64,000 nucleotides of DNA from Methylophilaceae bacterium (GTDB lineage Bacteria > Pseudomonadota > Gammaproteobacteria > Burkholderiales > Methylophilaceae). A program made the position numbers and the translations under genes. Numbering within the stretch: the first letter of the stretch is position 1; each line of letters begins with the position of its first letter. Below are positions 18,918 through 27,615 of the stretch, one piece after another. Location of the stretch: the NCBI GenBank assembly GCA_028244835.1, contig JAOKBJ010000004.1, positions 1-64,000 of the forward strand, given 5' to 3'. The notes below the pieces were generated by a model that searched no databases, was not told the origin of the DNA, and was given only the letters and a program-made list of their open reading frames with translations.

Positions 18918-19859
18918 ATGAAAAATAAATATTTTTTAACCTTATTATTAATTTTAGCACTCCCACTTAAAGCTGCTGAGCTAGAACAATATTGCACTAC
19001 GAGCTTAGCTGATGGTAATTTTCATAAAACAGATTGCTCTGTTAACTCTAGTTTTGAAGGCAAAAAGTATTGTTTTGGAAATAAAGCCTCAAAATCTGTT
19101 TTTATAGAAGATCCTAAAGCTGTTTTGGCTAAAGCAAATATTTTTTATAGTAAAAATAACAGTGACACCCGAACTAAAATTTCACAAAAAATGGCTGACG
19201 AATTATTAGAGGATCCAGATTGTGACTTATCTAGCAAAGATGTCGGATATTTAGATTTTAAGGGTAAGGACTTAACCCATTGTGTAATGGTTAATACTAG
19301 CTTCTTTGGAGCAGATTTAAGAGGTGCAAACCTATCTGGTGGAAATCTACAGAGAGCTTATTTAAATTTGGCCCGCCTTGAAAAAACTAACTTTAGTGGC
19401 GCTAATTTAGCTGAAGCGAACATTTTCCAACCAATTTTTGGTAAAACAATTTTTACGGGAGCGAATTTAACTAATGCACGGATCATTGGCACACTTGGGG
19501 ATGTGAATATGTCAGGAGCTATCCTAACAAAAGGAAGGTTAGGTCTAGACGTTGGGAATCAACCTATGGGGCAAATGAAATTTGATACTTCTGGCGGAAA
19601 TTTTGCAAAAGCTAATTTTGAGGGAGCAGACTTGAATATCGCAAGTTTTATCTTTGGCGATATGCGAGGTGCTAACTTAAGAAATACTAATTTAAATCGA
19701 GCAGAACTAGTTAAGACTGATCTAAGAGGAGCTGATTTAACTGATGCTGATTTAACTGATGCTGATGTTGATGGCGCTAACTTTGAAGGTGTGATTGGCC
19801 TATCTACAATCAAAGGGTTTTCTACTGTCAAAGGGAAATGTGATAATTGCGGTATGTAG
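18918..19859 (+). CDS. exported pentapeptide-repeat protein
   Basis: signal peptide MKNKYFLTLLLILALPLKAAE; A(D/N)LxG repeats: GADLRGANLSGGNLQRAYLNL, LRGADLTDADLTDADVDGANFEG. Confidence 0.88.
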   Translation: MKNKYFLTLLLILALPLKAAELEQYCTTSLADGNFHKTDCSVNSSFEGKKYCFGNKASKSVFIEDPKAVLAKANIFYSKNNSDTRTKISQKMADELLEDPDCDLSSKDVGYLDFKGKDLTHCVMVNTSFFGADLRGANLSGGNLQRAYLNLARLEKTNFSGANLAEANIFQPIFGKTIFTGANLTNARIIGTLGDVNMSGAILTKGRLGLDVGNQPMGQMKFDTSGGNFAKANFEGADLNIASFIFGDMRGANLRNTNLNRAELVKTDLRGADLTDADLTDADVDGANFEGVIGLSTIKGFSTVKGKCDNCGM

Positions 19860-19874
19860 CAAAAATTAGGACAA

Positions 19875-19902
19875 AAAAAACACCCTAAAGGGTGTTTTTT
19901 TA
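19875..19902. terminator. bidirectional terminator between convergent pentapeptide gene and hup
   Basis: aaaaaacacccTAAAgggtgtttttt. Confidence 0.8.
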
Positions 19903-19916
19903 TAATCAATACTTTT

Positions 19917-20189
19917 TTAATTTACTGCTGCTTTAAGTGCTGCGCCTGCTTTAAATGATGGCACAGTACGTGCTGGAATTTGAAGAGCTGCGCCAGTTTG
20001 TGGGTTACGACCAGTTCTAGCTGCTCTCTTAGCGGTTTTGAATGTGCCAAAACCAATTAATGTTACAGTGTCACCTTTTTTTAATGCACCCGTAATTGAC
20101 TCTACTGTTGCATCAATTGCACGACCTGCATCTGCTTTTGTTGCTCCTGTTGCGCTTGCAACTGCTTCAATTAATTCACCTTTATTCAT
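19917..20189 (-). CDS. hupB: HU-family DNA-binding protein
   Basis: MNKGELIEAVASATGATKADAGRAIDATVESI ... LIGFGTFKTAKRAARTGRNPQTGAALQIPA. Confidence 0.95.
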   Translation of the reverse strand: MNKGELIEAVASATGATKADAGRAIDATVESITGALKKGDTVTLIGFGTFKTAKRAARTGRNPQTGAALQIPARTVPSFKAGAALKAAVN

Positions 20190-20405
20190 TCCATTCCCCT
20201 GTATAGATTAATGTGTGTACAAACTAAATGCCTGTTAACCCTTGCTAGCACTAACATAAATTCACTTTGCCTTTTTTTAATTTTATTGTCAACACTTTAT
20301 TTCCCTTATATTGTACTTATCTTAATGCCTATCTCTTGACCTTTTTGTAAGATTTGTGGTAACAATTCTAATCAAAATATATTTGATTTATGTTACAATA
20401 TTCAA

Positions 20406-20987
20406 ATGAGTAATAATAATAATAAGCATGGCGGTCTAAGATTAGGGGCTGGACGAAAATTAAATAGTGGTGTTTATGGTGAGGCTACCAAAGTGATGAG
20501 AGTCCCTGAAAGTAAAGTTTTTGATATTAAGAAATATATTATTCAATCTCAGTTAGCGAATGTCACTGATATTAGCAAGATTAACTCTTCATTAAGCTAC
20601 CAACCTTTGAATCTATTTGAGCATAAGGTACCTGCTGGATTTCCATCACCAGCTGATGATCACATAGAAAAAAAACTAGATTTGAATGAGTATCTAATTA
20701 AACAAAAGGAAGCAACATTTTTTGTTAGGATTAAGGGTGACTCAATGATTGATGCAGGGATTCATGATAACGACATTGTGATTGTAGATAAATCTCAGAA
20801 AGCTTCTAATGGAGATATTGTTTTAGCCTCTATCGATGGTGACTTTACTGTTAAATCATTGTCGAGTTATAAATCTAAATATCGACTATTAGCAGCGAAT
20901 GAAAAATATAAACCAATTGAAATTAATGAATCAATGCAATTTGAGGTATGGGGGGTTGTAACTGGAGCAGTCAGGAAATTTAAATAA
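20406..20987 (+). CDS. umuD: UmuD-like S24 autopeptidase / LexA-like protein
   Basis: VPAGFPSPADDHIEKKLDL (Ala-Gly cleavage site), FFVRIKGDSMIDAGIHDNDIVIVD (Ser), DGDFTVKSL (Lys). Confidence 0.85.
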   Translation: MSNNNNKHGGLRLGAGRKLNSGVYGEATKVMRVPESKVFDIKKYIIQSQLANVTDISKINSSLSYQPLNLFEHKVPAGFPSPADDHIEKKLDLNEYLIKQKEATFFVRIKGDSMIDAGIHDNDIVIVDKSQKASNGDIVLASIDGDFTVKSLSSYKSKYRLLAANEKYKPIEINESMQFEVWGVVTGAVRKFK

Positions 20988-20991
20988 GGCC

Positions 20992-22248
20992 ATGATTGCA
21001 CTAGTAGATGTAAATAATTTTTACGTAAGCTGTGAAAGGTTATTTAACCCAAAGTTGTTGAATAAACCAGTTGTAGTGCTTAGTAATAATGATGGATGTA
21101 TTATTTCAAGAAGTAATGAGGCTAAATTATTAGGCATAAAAATGGGTACGCCACTATTCAAGATAAAAAGCGTAATCAAGTCATCTAGTATTATAGCTTT
21201 ATCATCAAACTACTCACTCTATGCAGACATAAGTAATCGCACGATGATTTTGTTAGCATCTTTTTCGCCTCAGCAAGAAATTTATTCGATTGATGAATGT
21301 TTTTTAGATTTATCAGGTAATCGAGAACTTAATGCTACAGGCCAAATAATTAAAAAAAAATTATGGCAGTACTTAGATATGCCAGTATGCGTTGGTATAG
21401 CTCCCACAAAAACATTAGCAAAATTAGCAAATTATTGTGCGAAGAAACAGCCTGAATGGTCGGGGGTATGCGATTTGTCTAAATTGTCTACTATAAGAAT
21501 TGATAATATTATGTCTAAAATAAATGTTTCTGAGGTATGGGGGGTTGGGAATAAAACATCAGATAAATTAAACTCAATAGGCATATATTCAGTATTAGAT
21601 TTAAAGAAATCTGATGCAATTTGTATGAAAAATAAATTTAGTATAAGTCTAGAAAAAATTATTTATGAGCTCAACAAGACTATTTGTTTTCCTATTGAGT
21701 CAAAAACACCACTAAAAAAACAAATAGTCACCTCCAGAAGTTTCGGTCGCCCAATTCAAAGATATAATTTATTAGTTGAAGCAATTACAACATTTACCTC
21801 TAGAGCAGCTTATAAGTCAAGACAGCAGAATACACTTGCAGAATACGTTAGTGTATTTATCAGTAGCAGTCCTTTTCAAAAAAAACCATATTTTTATCAA
21901 AATATTCTCACATTAAAACTTCCTTATCCAACGAGTGATACGAATTTAATTTTATCTATAGTATTGAAAGGAGCAAAGTCGATTTATAAAGCTAATATTA
22001 AATATGTTAAATGTGGGATTATTCTATCAGGGCTGGTGGATAAGCATAGTAGTCAAGATTATTTATGGCCTCTAGAAAGTATTGAACGTTCCCGACTAAC
22101 TCAAGTTATCGATACTATTAATTTTAAATTTGATAAACAAAGTATTCGATTAGCAACACAACCAATTAATCCAATATGGAAGATGAAACAATCGAGGAAA
22201 AGTCAGTCATTTACTACATCATGGAAGGAACTTTTGGAGGTTAATTAA
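20992..22248 (+). CDS. umuC: DNA polymerase V catalytic subunit (Y-family)
   Basis: MIALVDVNNFYVSCERLFNPKLLNKPVVVLSNNDGCIISRSNEAK, YSIDECFLDLSG. Confidence 0.95.
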   Translation: MIALVDVNNFYVSCERLFNPKLLNKPVVVLSNNDGCIISRSNEAKLLGIKMGTPLFKIKSVIKSSSIIALSSNYSLYADISNRTMILLASFSPQQEIYSIDECFLDLSGNRELNATGQIIKKKLWQYLDMPVCVGIAPTKTLAKLANYCAKKQPEWSGVCDLSKLSTIRIDNIMSKINVSEVWGVGNKTSDKLNSIGIYSVLDLKKSDAICMKNKFSISLEKIIYELNKTICFPIESKTPLKKQIVTSRSFGRPIQRYNLLVEAITTFTSRAAYKSRQQNTLAEYVSVFISSSPFQKKPYFYQNILTLKLPYPTSDTNLILSIVLKGAKSIYKANIKYVKCGIILSGLVDKHSSQDYLWPLESIERSRLTQVIDTINFKFDKQSIRLATQPINPIWKMKQSRKSQSFTTSWKELLEVN

Positions 22249-23125
22249 GCTCAGGAACCATATCAATTGGATTGAGCTGAATAAAATTATCATTATCTTT
22301 CAAAATAACTTTCCAGCCTTGAAAATACAGTTCACTAATGGATGAATTTAGCTGGACCTTAAAAGGGGCCTCACCTCGGTGAGTAAGCTTTCCACCTTCA
22401 GCTAGATTGTATTGCTTAAGGACTCCTCGATTATCAATAGTGCAAATAGACTGTTCTCCCAGGGAGACGATGTGAAAATAAGTTGCAGGTTTTTCTGGAT
22501 CTACACGCGACCATACTTTATCCATAGAGGCAGACTCAATTGAGCATATAAAATCAAGTGAAACAATGTCGGATGTATTATTGATTTCCTGAACATCACT
22601 TTTGGAAACTCCACTTAAGTTTTTATTTTGAAGAAAATTTTTACTTATAGGGGTTGATATATGGTCATCTAAGGATGCTATTTCAGGGATAGAAACATCA
22701 GTGATAGCTATTTCAGGGATGGGAGCTTTATCTTGAGTAAAGTAGATTAGTAATATTATAAGTATAAGGCCTGCAAAGGCATAGCCTTTTGATATTTTTA
22801 AGTTTAGTTTATCTATTGTATTTAGCGAAAGACCCTCTTTTATCTCATCATCAATAATTTCTTCTTTAGTAATAGAGTCTAAAGTCTTTGTCGGTATGAT
22901 AATTTTATCAAAATCAATTCCTAAGAATTTAGCATAACGCTTTAGAGCCATTCTTTTAAAGTGAGGCGTAATAAACCCAGAACCAAGATTATTTTCTAGT
23001 GATTTTATTTGGCTAACACTTAAAGTAATCTGAATGGCAGCATTTTCTTGAGAAATTTTTTGTTTTTTTCTTTCTTGTGAAAGAGCTTTAAAGTTGTATT
23101 CCGAAATTTCATTTTCATCTACCAT
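22241..23125 (-). CDS. RodZ-like HTH / single-TM / DUF4115-type protein
   Basis: N-terminal HTH (ISQENAAIQITLSVSQIKSLE), single TM AFAGLILIILLIYF, C-terminal GVLKQYNLAEGGKLTHRGEAPFKVQL. Confidence 0.75.
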   Translation of the reverse strand: MVDENEISEYNFKALSQERKKQKISQENAAIQITLSVSQIKSLENNLGSGFITPHFKRMALKRYAKFLGIDFDKIIIPTKTLDSITKEEIIDDEIKEGLSLNTIDKLNLKISKGYAFAGLILIILLIYFTQDKAPIPEIAITDVSIPEIASLDDHISTPISKNFLQNKNLSGVSKSDVQEINNTSDIVSLDFICSIESASMDKVWSRVDPEKPATYFHIVSLGEQSICTIDNRGVLKQYNLAEGGKLTHRGEAPFKVQLNSSISELYFQGWKVILKDNDNFIQLNPIDMVPELN

Positions 23126-23131
23126 TTTTAA

Positions 23132-24391
23132 CTAAAACAACCTAAACATAATTATTGCTACTATTGTAGGCGGGAGTGCACCTAATAATAGCCCTAATGG
23201 GTTTATGCTTTTTTCAGAAAAGTGGTGACGGAGTATTGCAATTCCTGCTGGATTAGGTGCGTTGGCAATTACAGTTAAACCACCTCCAGTAACTGCACCT
23301 GCTACAAGTGCTATTTTAAATTCTTCTGATAAGCCTTCAACTAGGGAACCTAGATAAGTTAATGCTGCATTATCAGTAAAAGCTGTAAGGATAGTTGCAC
23401 CAAAATAAACAGTTGTTGAGTCCATTGACATCAACGTTGGTTCTAGCCACCATTGCTGAGCTCCACCCAGCACAACTAAACCAGCAAGGAAAAAGGCTAC
23501 CAATAAAGCTTCATTTAGTATTAAATCGTTTTGGTGATCTTTGTAGGCTGAAGTGTATCCTAGGAAAAATAGGAAAAGAGCCATAAAGATAGCCGGATGA
23601 TGAGCAAAAAGTACAACATTTATAAGAAAAAATAAATGCGCTAGAATGATCACAAAAGGTACTGATGCCTCATCCGAATTTTCTTTAAATACTATATCTT
23701 TAAAGCTTTCTTTGAATATAAAGACTATTCCGATTGTATTGATTAAGACAGCTATAGCAGAACGCCAACCAAAATTTGAAAGCATAAACCATATATCCCA
23801 GTCCCATGTACTACTTACCATTAAAACTGGTGGAGCAGCATACGGGGTAAGTGTGCCCCCAATAGAAATATTAACAAACAAGACCCCTAAGGTTGCGTAC
23901 TTAAATTTAGTACTCGTTTCCTTGCCGAAATAATTTTTACTTAATAACATTGCAGCTAAAGTCATTGCCGCTGGCTCCGTAATAAAAGATCCCAGAATAG
24001 GAACAAAACTTAATAAAAGGAAGTAGATAACAATTTCTGTTTTAAATGGAATTAATTTAGCTAAATTCATAACGATTGTTTCTACAAATTGAAGAATAGG
24101 CCTGGTAGCAGCTATAACCATAATTACAAAAACAAACATAGGCTCTGTAAAATTTCTTGATTCGACATAATTAACTGCTGAATCTTTTCCTTCGATACCG
24201 AACATAAAAAGAACCAGAACCATCGCCCAAAAGCCAAAAACAATCTCGATTTCACCTAATAGATGTAAAATTCCTGAATATCTTGGATTGGTATAGGCAA
24301 GGTGTTCAAAATATTTAGTAGAAAAAGTATGAACAATAGCTACAAAGAATAAGAATGCACCTATAAGGTCTATAAAATTTGGATTTAACAT
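23132..24391 (-). CDS. putative Na+/H+ antiporter family protein
   Basis: Polytopic; FFVAIVHTFSTKYFEHLA, FITEPAAMTLAAMLLSKNYF, AFTDNAALTYLGSL, VIANAPNPAGIAIL. Confidence 0.8.
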   Translation of the reverse strand: MLNPNFIDLIGAFLFFVAIVHTFSTKYFEHLAYTNPRYSGILHLLGEIEIVFGFWAMVLVLFMFGIEGKDSAVNYVESRNFTEPMFVFVIMVIAATRPILQFVETIVMNLAKLIPFKTEIVIYFLLLSFVPILGSFITEPAAMTLAAMLLSKNYFGKETSTKFKYATLGVLFVNISIGGTLTPYAAPPVLMVSSTWDWDIWFMLSNFGWRSAIAVLINTIGIVFIFKESFKDIVFKENSDEASVPFVIILAHLFFLINVVLFAHHPAIFMALFLFFLGYTSAYKDHQNDLILNEALLVAFFLAGLVVLGGAQQWWLEPTLMSMDSTTVYFGATILTAFTDNAALTYLGSLVEGLSEEFKIALVAGAVTGGGLTVIANAPNPAGIAILRHHFSEKSINPLGLLLGALPPTIVAIIMFRLF

Positions 24392-24512
24392 ATGAGGCTT
24401 AAATGATTTTTAGTTTTATAATTTAGTATTTTAACATTTAAGATAAAAACCTTGTTCTTTTATTTTAAGGAATATGTTTTAATTCGTAAGTGAAAATTTT
24501 AGAAAATATGTT

Positions 24513-26099
24513 ATGAAGCAACTATCTGCTCAAAAAACACAAGAACTCATGACACTGCATCAGCAGGGAAATATTGAAGGTACTGTTGAACTGGCACTAA
24601 AATTGATTAAAGAACATCCTAAAGAGTTCTTTCTTCATAATATCCTGGGAGTCTGTAAAGAAGCTAAAGGAGATTTGAATGGTGCAGCAAATTCTTATCG
24701 AAATGCAATAAATATAAATCAAAATATACCTGAATTACAATTTAATTTGGGAGCTATGCTATTCGCATTGAAAGATAACGAAGGCGCAATAAATCATTAT
24801 CAAAAAGCAATTAAATTAAATCCTAGATTTACTGAGGCATTTTTTAATTTAGGAATTACTTATCAGAGTCAAAATAATTACAAAGCGGCATTAACCGCAT
24901 ATGAGGAAGCAGTGAAGTCTCAGCCTGGATTTTATGAAGCTATTGGCAATATTGGGACGATTAAACAATTACAAGGAAATTTAGAACAAGCTATTACTTT
25001 TTTTAAGAAATCTTTAACTATTTTTGAAGATGCAAGAGGCAACTATAATATTGCAGGAGCGTATAGAAACTTAGGAAATTTGTCACTATCTATTAAACAT
25101 TATAGAAGAGCAGTGGAGATCGGCTCAGGTCAGGCTGAATTTTATTCAGATCTTGGCGATGCATTATGGCATGATGGAAATATTGAAGAAGCCAGTCGAT
25201 TCTTAAGAATGGCCGTAAAAGTGAATTCTTCGCATTCAAAGTCAAATTATCAATTAGGTATATTTTTATATGATAATAAAGCTTTTGAAGAAGCTATTAA
25301 ATATTTTGAGTCTGCCCATATTGGTGATTGGAAGGAGAGAATTCTATATTGTCTTTATAAGCTAAAAAAATTTGATGAGTTTAAAAATAAATTGGCAGAG
25401 GTACTCAAAGAAAAAAATTGCTCACCTTTTTTGGCAACACTTTCAGCACACTACGCTCAAAATTTTAAAATCAAAGACCCATATAATTTTTGTCCATCTC
25501 CATTAAATTTTGTTTGTCATGAGCAAATACCAGAATTAATAGATAATGACCAACAATTAATCAAAGATCTTTTAGTCGACATTAGTAGTGCTGACATTGG
25601 ACATAGAAAACAATCTAGATTAACTGCTGGTATTCAATCCTCAGGAAATTTATTTAAAAGGAAAGAAATTTCCTTTAATAAATTATCAGAAGCCTTAATA
25701 AAAATTATTAAAAAATATTTCTTACACTACAAAGATAAAAATAATGAGTTTATTCAATCTTTTCCAACAGATATTACTTTTAGCAGCGCATGGTATGTCA
25801 AGATGCAATTAGGTGGCCATTTAAGCTCCCATATTCATGAGGATGGTTGGATCAGTGGAGCAGTTTATTTAGCAATTCCAAAAGATTCTGGAGCAGATAA
25901 ACAAGAAGGTGCAATTGAATTAAGTACTGACGGAGATGAATACCCTCGATTGCATGATGGGTTTGAAAAAAAAGTAATTTTACCAAATGTAGGAGATGTT
26001 ATTTTTTTCCCTTCCTCTGTGTTTCATAGAACAATACCTTTTAATTCAAAAGAAGAAAGAATTTGTATTGCATTTGATATAAAACCTAATTTTAGGTAA
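24513..26099 (+). CDS. TPR-repeat protein with C-terminal putative 2OG-Fe(II) oxygenase domain (paralog 1)
   Basis: TPR units (NLGAMLFALKDNEGAINHYQKAIKLNP); C-terminal GGHLSSHIHEDGWISGAVYL ... VGDVIFFPSSVFHRTIPF. Confidence 0.85.
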   Translation: MKQLSAQKTQELMTLHQQGNIEGTVELALKLIKEHPKEFFLHNILGVCKEAKGDLNGAANSYRNAININQNIPELQFNLGAMLFALKDNEGAINHYQKAIKLNPRFTEAFFNLGITYQSQNNYKAALTAYEEAVKSQPGFYEAIGNIGTIKQLQGNLEQAITFFKKSLTIFEDARGNYNIAGAYRNLGNLSLSIKHYRRAVEIGSGQAEFYSDLGDALWHDGNIEEASRFLRMAVKVNSSHSKSNYQLGIFLYDNKAFEEAIKYFESAHIGDWKERILYCLYKLKKFDEFKNKLAEVLKEKNCSPFLATLSAHYAQNFKIKDPYNFCPSPLNFVCHEQIPELIDNDQQLIKDLLVDISSADIGHRKQSRLTAGIQSSGNLFKRKEISFNKLSEALIKIIKKYFLHYKDKNNEFIQSFPTDITFSSAWYVKMQLGGHLSSHIHEDGWISGAVYLAIPKDSGADKQEGAIELSTDGDEYPRLHDGFEKKVILPNVGDVIFFPSSVFHRTIPFNSKEERICIAFDIKPNFR

Positions 26100-26112
26100 T
26101 ATTTGAAATCTT

Positions 26113-27600
26113 ATGATCGGCCAAAAAGACATCTACAATCTAAGTGATATAGATAATTTTATCTCTAATGGGCAGTTCAAAGAGGCTTTAACTGTTCTTG
26201 ACAGCCTATCTAAAACGAATCCAAATAATCCACATCTTTTTTTAAGGGGTGGAAATTGTTATGGAGCAATGGGATCTTTTGAACAAGCTATTCTTTGCTA
26301 TAAAGAAGCAATTAAAATTCAACCTGATTTTGCTGAAGCACACACTAATGCTGCGGTTTTTCTAAAAGACATAGGAGAAGTTAACGAGGCGCTTTTATAT
26401 GCAAAAAAGGCAGTTAAATTTAAACCTGAATTTGCTCCAGCACACAATAATCTTGGTATTTGTTTGTATGAATTAGGAAGACCAAAAGAAGCAGAATTAG
26501 CCTATAAAAGAGCAATTGCGCTTCAGCCTGATTATGCAGATGCTCATAATAATATTGGTAATATTTATAAAGATTTTGGCCAAGTTGATGAGGCCATTGC
26601 AAGTTATAAAAAAGCAATTGAAATTAACCCTAATACTTTTGGGGCATATGATAATCTTGGCGCAACTTATAGTGAGCTTGGAAAAAATGATGAGGCCAAC
26701 GAATTTTATTCAAAGGCTAGGGGTGGTAACAAAGACTTTGAGCAAGGTATATCTTTTTTTGGAGAGGGTAATTTTACTGAAGCTATTAAATTTTTCGAGA
26801 GATCTAATCATGAAGGCTGGTCAGATAAAGTTTTAGAGTGCCACTATAGAAACAGTGAGTTTGATTTATTTAAGGAAAAATTACTTAAATTTTCAAAAAA
26901 TACGCCGCACATTCGACGAACGGTTGCTGCTCTATCAGCCCACTATGCTCAAAACCTTAAGACAGATGATCCGTATAATTTTTGTCCAAATCCCTTAAAT
27001 TTTGTGTGCCATGAAAAAATACCAGAATTGCTAGAAAATAATAATCAACTTACTAATGAACTTATAAAAGATATAAAGACTGCTGGTGTTTTAAAAAGAC
27101 CATATCAATATTTGTCTCATGGCACTGCTTTGGAACAATCTAGCGGTCATTTATTTAGAAGACCAGAAAAATCTTTTAAAAAATTATCTACGGCACTTGT
27201 AAAAACAATTAAAAGATATTATTTACGTTACAAAAATGAAAAAAATAAATATATTCTTTCGTTTCCAAAGGAAATTATTTTTAGCAGATCATGGTCTATA
27301 GAAATGAAAACAGGCGGTTATTTAAGCGCACATAACCATCCAGAGGGCTGGATTAGTGGAGCACTTTATTTGGCAATTCCGAAAGAAAATGGTGAAGATG
27401 GACAAGAAGGGGCTATTGAGTTAAGTAGTGATGGCGATGAATATCCAAGGCTACATGATGAATTTGAAAAAAAAGTAATCTTACCTAATGTTGGTGATGT
27501 CATCTTTTTCCCATCTTCTGTTTTTCACCGAACAATTCCTTTTCATTCAAATGAAGAGCGTATTTGTATCGCATTTGATGTTAAACCAGAGTTTAGGTAA
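26113..27600 (+). CDS. TPR-repeat protein with C-terminal putative 2OG-Fe(II) oxygenase domain (paralog 2)
   Basis: GGYLSAHNHPEGWISGALYL ... VILPNVGDVIFFPSSVFHRTIPFHSNEERICIAFD; TPR units DFAEAHTNAAVFLKDIGEVNEAL. Confidence 0.85.
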   Translation: MIGQKDIYNLSDIDNFISNGQFKEALTVLDSLSKTNPNNPHLFLRGGNCYGAMGSFEQAILCYKEAIKIQPDFAEAHTNAAVFLKDIGEVNEALLYAKKAVKFKPEFAPAHNNLGICLYELGRPKEAELAYKRAIALQPDYADAHNNIGNIYKDFGQVDEAIASYKKAIEINPNTFGAYDNLGATYSELGKNDEANEFYSKARGGNKDFEQGISFFGEGNFTEAIKFFERSNHEGWSDKVLECHYRNSEFDLFKEKLLKFSKNTPHIRRTVAALSAHYAQNLKTDDPYNFCPNPLNFVCHEKIPELLENNNQLTNELIKDIKTAGVLKRPYQYLSHGTALEQSSGHLFRRPEKSFKKLSTALVKTIKRYYLRYKNEKNKYILSFPKEIIFSRSWSIEMKTGGYLSAHNHPEGWISGALYLAIPKENGEDGQEGAIELSSDGDEYPRLHDEFEKKVILPNVGDVIFFPSSVFHRTIPFHSNEERICIAFDVKPEFR

Positions 27601-27615
27601 AATTTTGATTAAGCT

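Noticed and set aside
19559-19909. 116-aa ORF antisense to the pentapeptide-repeat gene with its own repeat pattern
   Set aside because: Its periodicity (SAPLRS/SKLAF) mirrors the pentapeptide repeats on the plus strand; also runs into the terminator.
26516-26836. Alternative-frame ORFs over TPR genes (26516-26836, 27797-27985, 28379-28618)
   Set aside because: Shifted-frame readings of repeated TPR DNA; the apparent internal repeat in 27797-27985 is simply the 102-bp TPR repeat.
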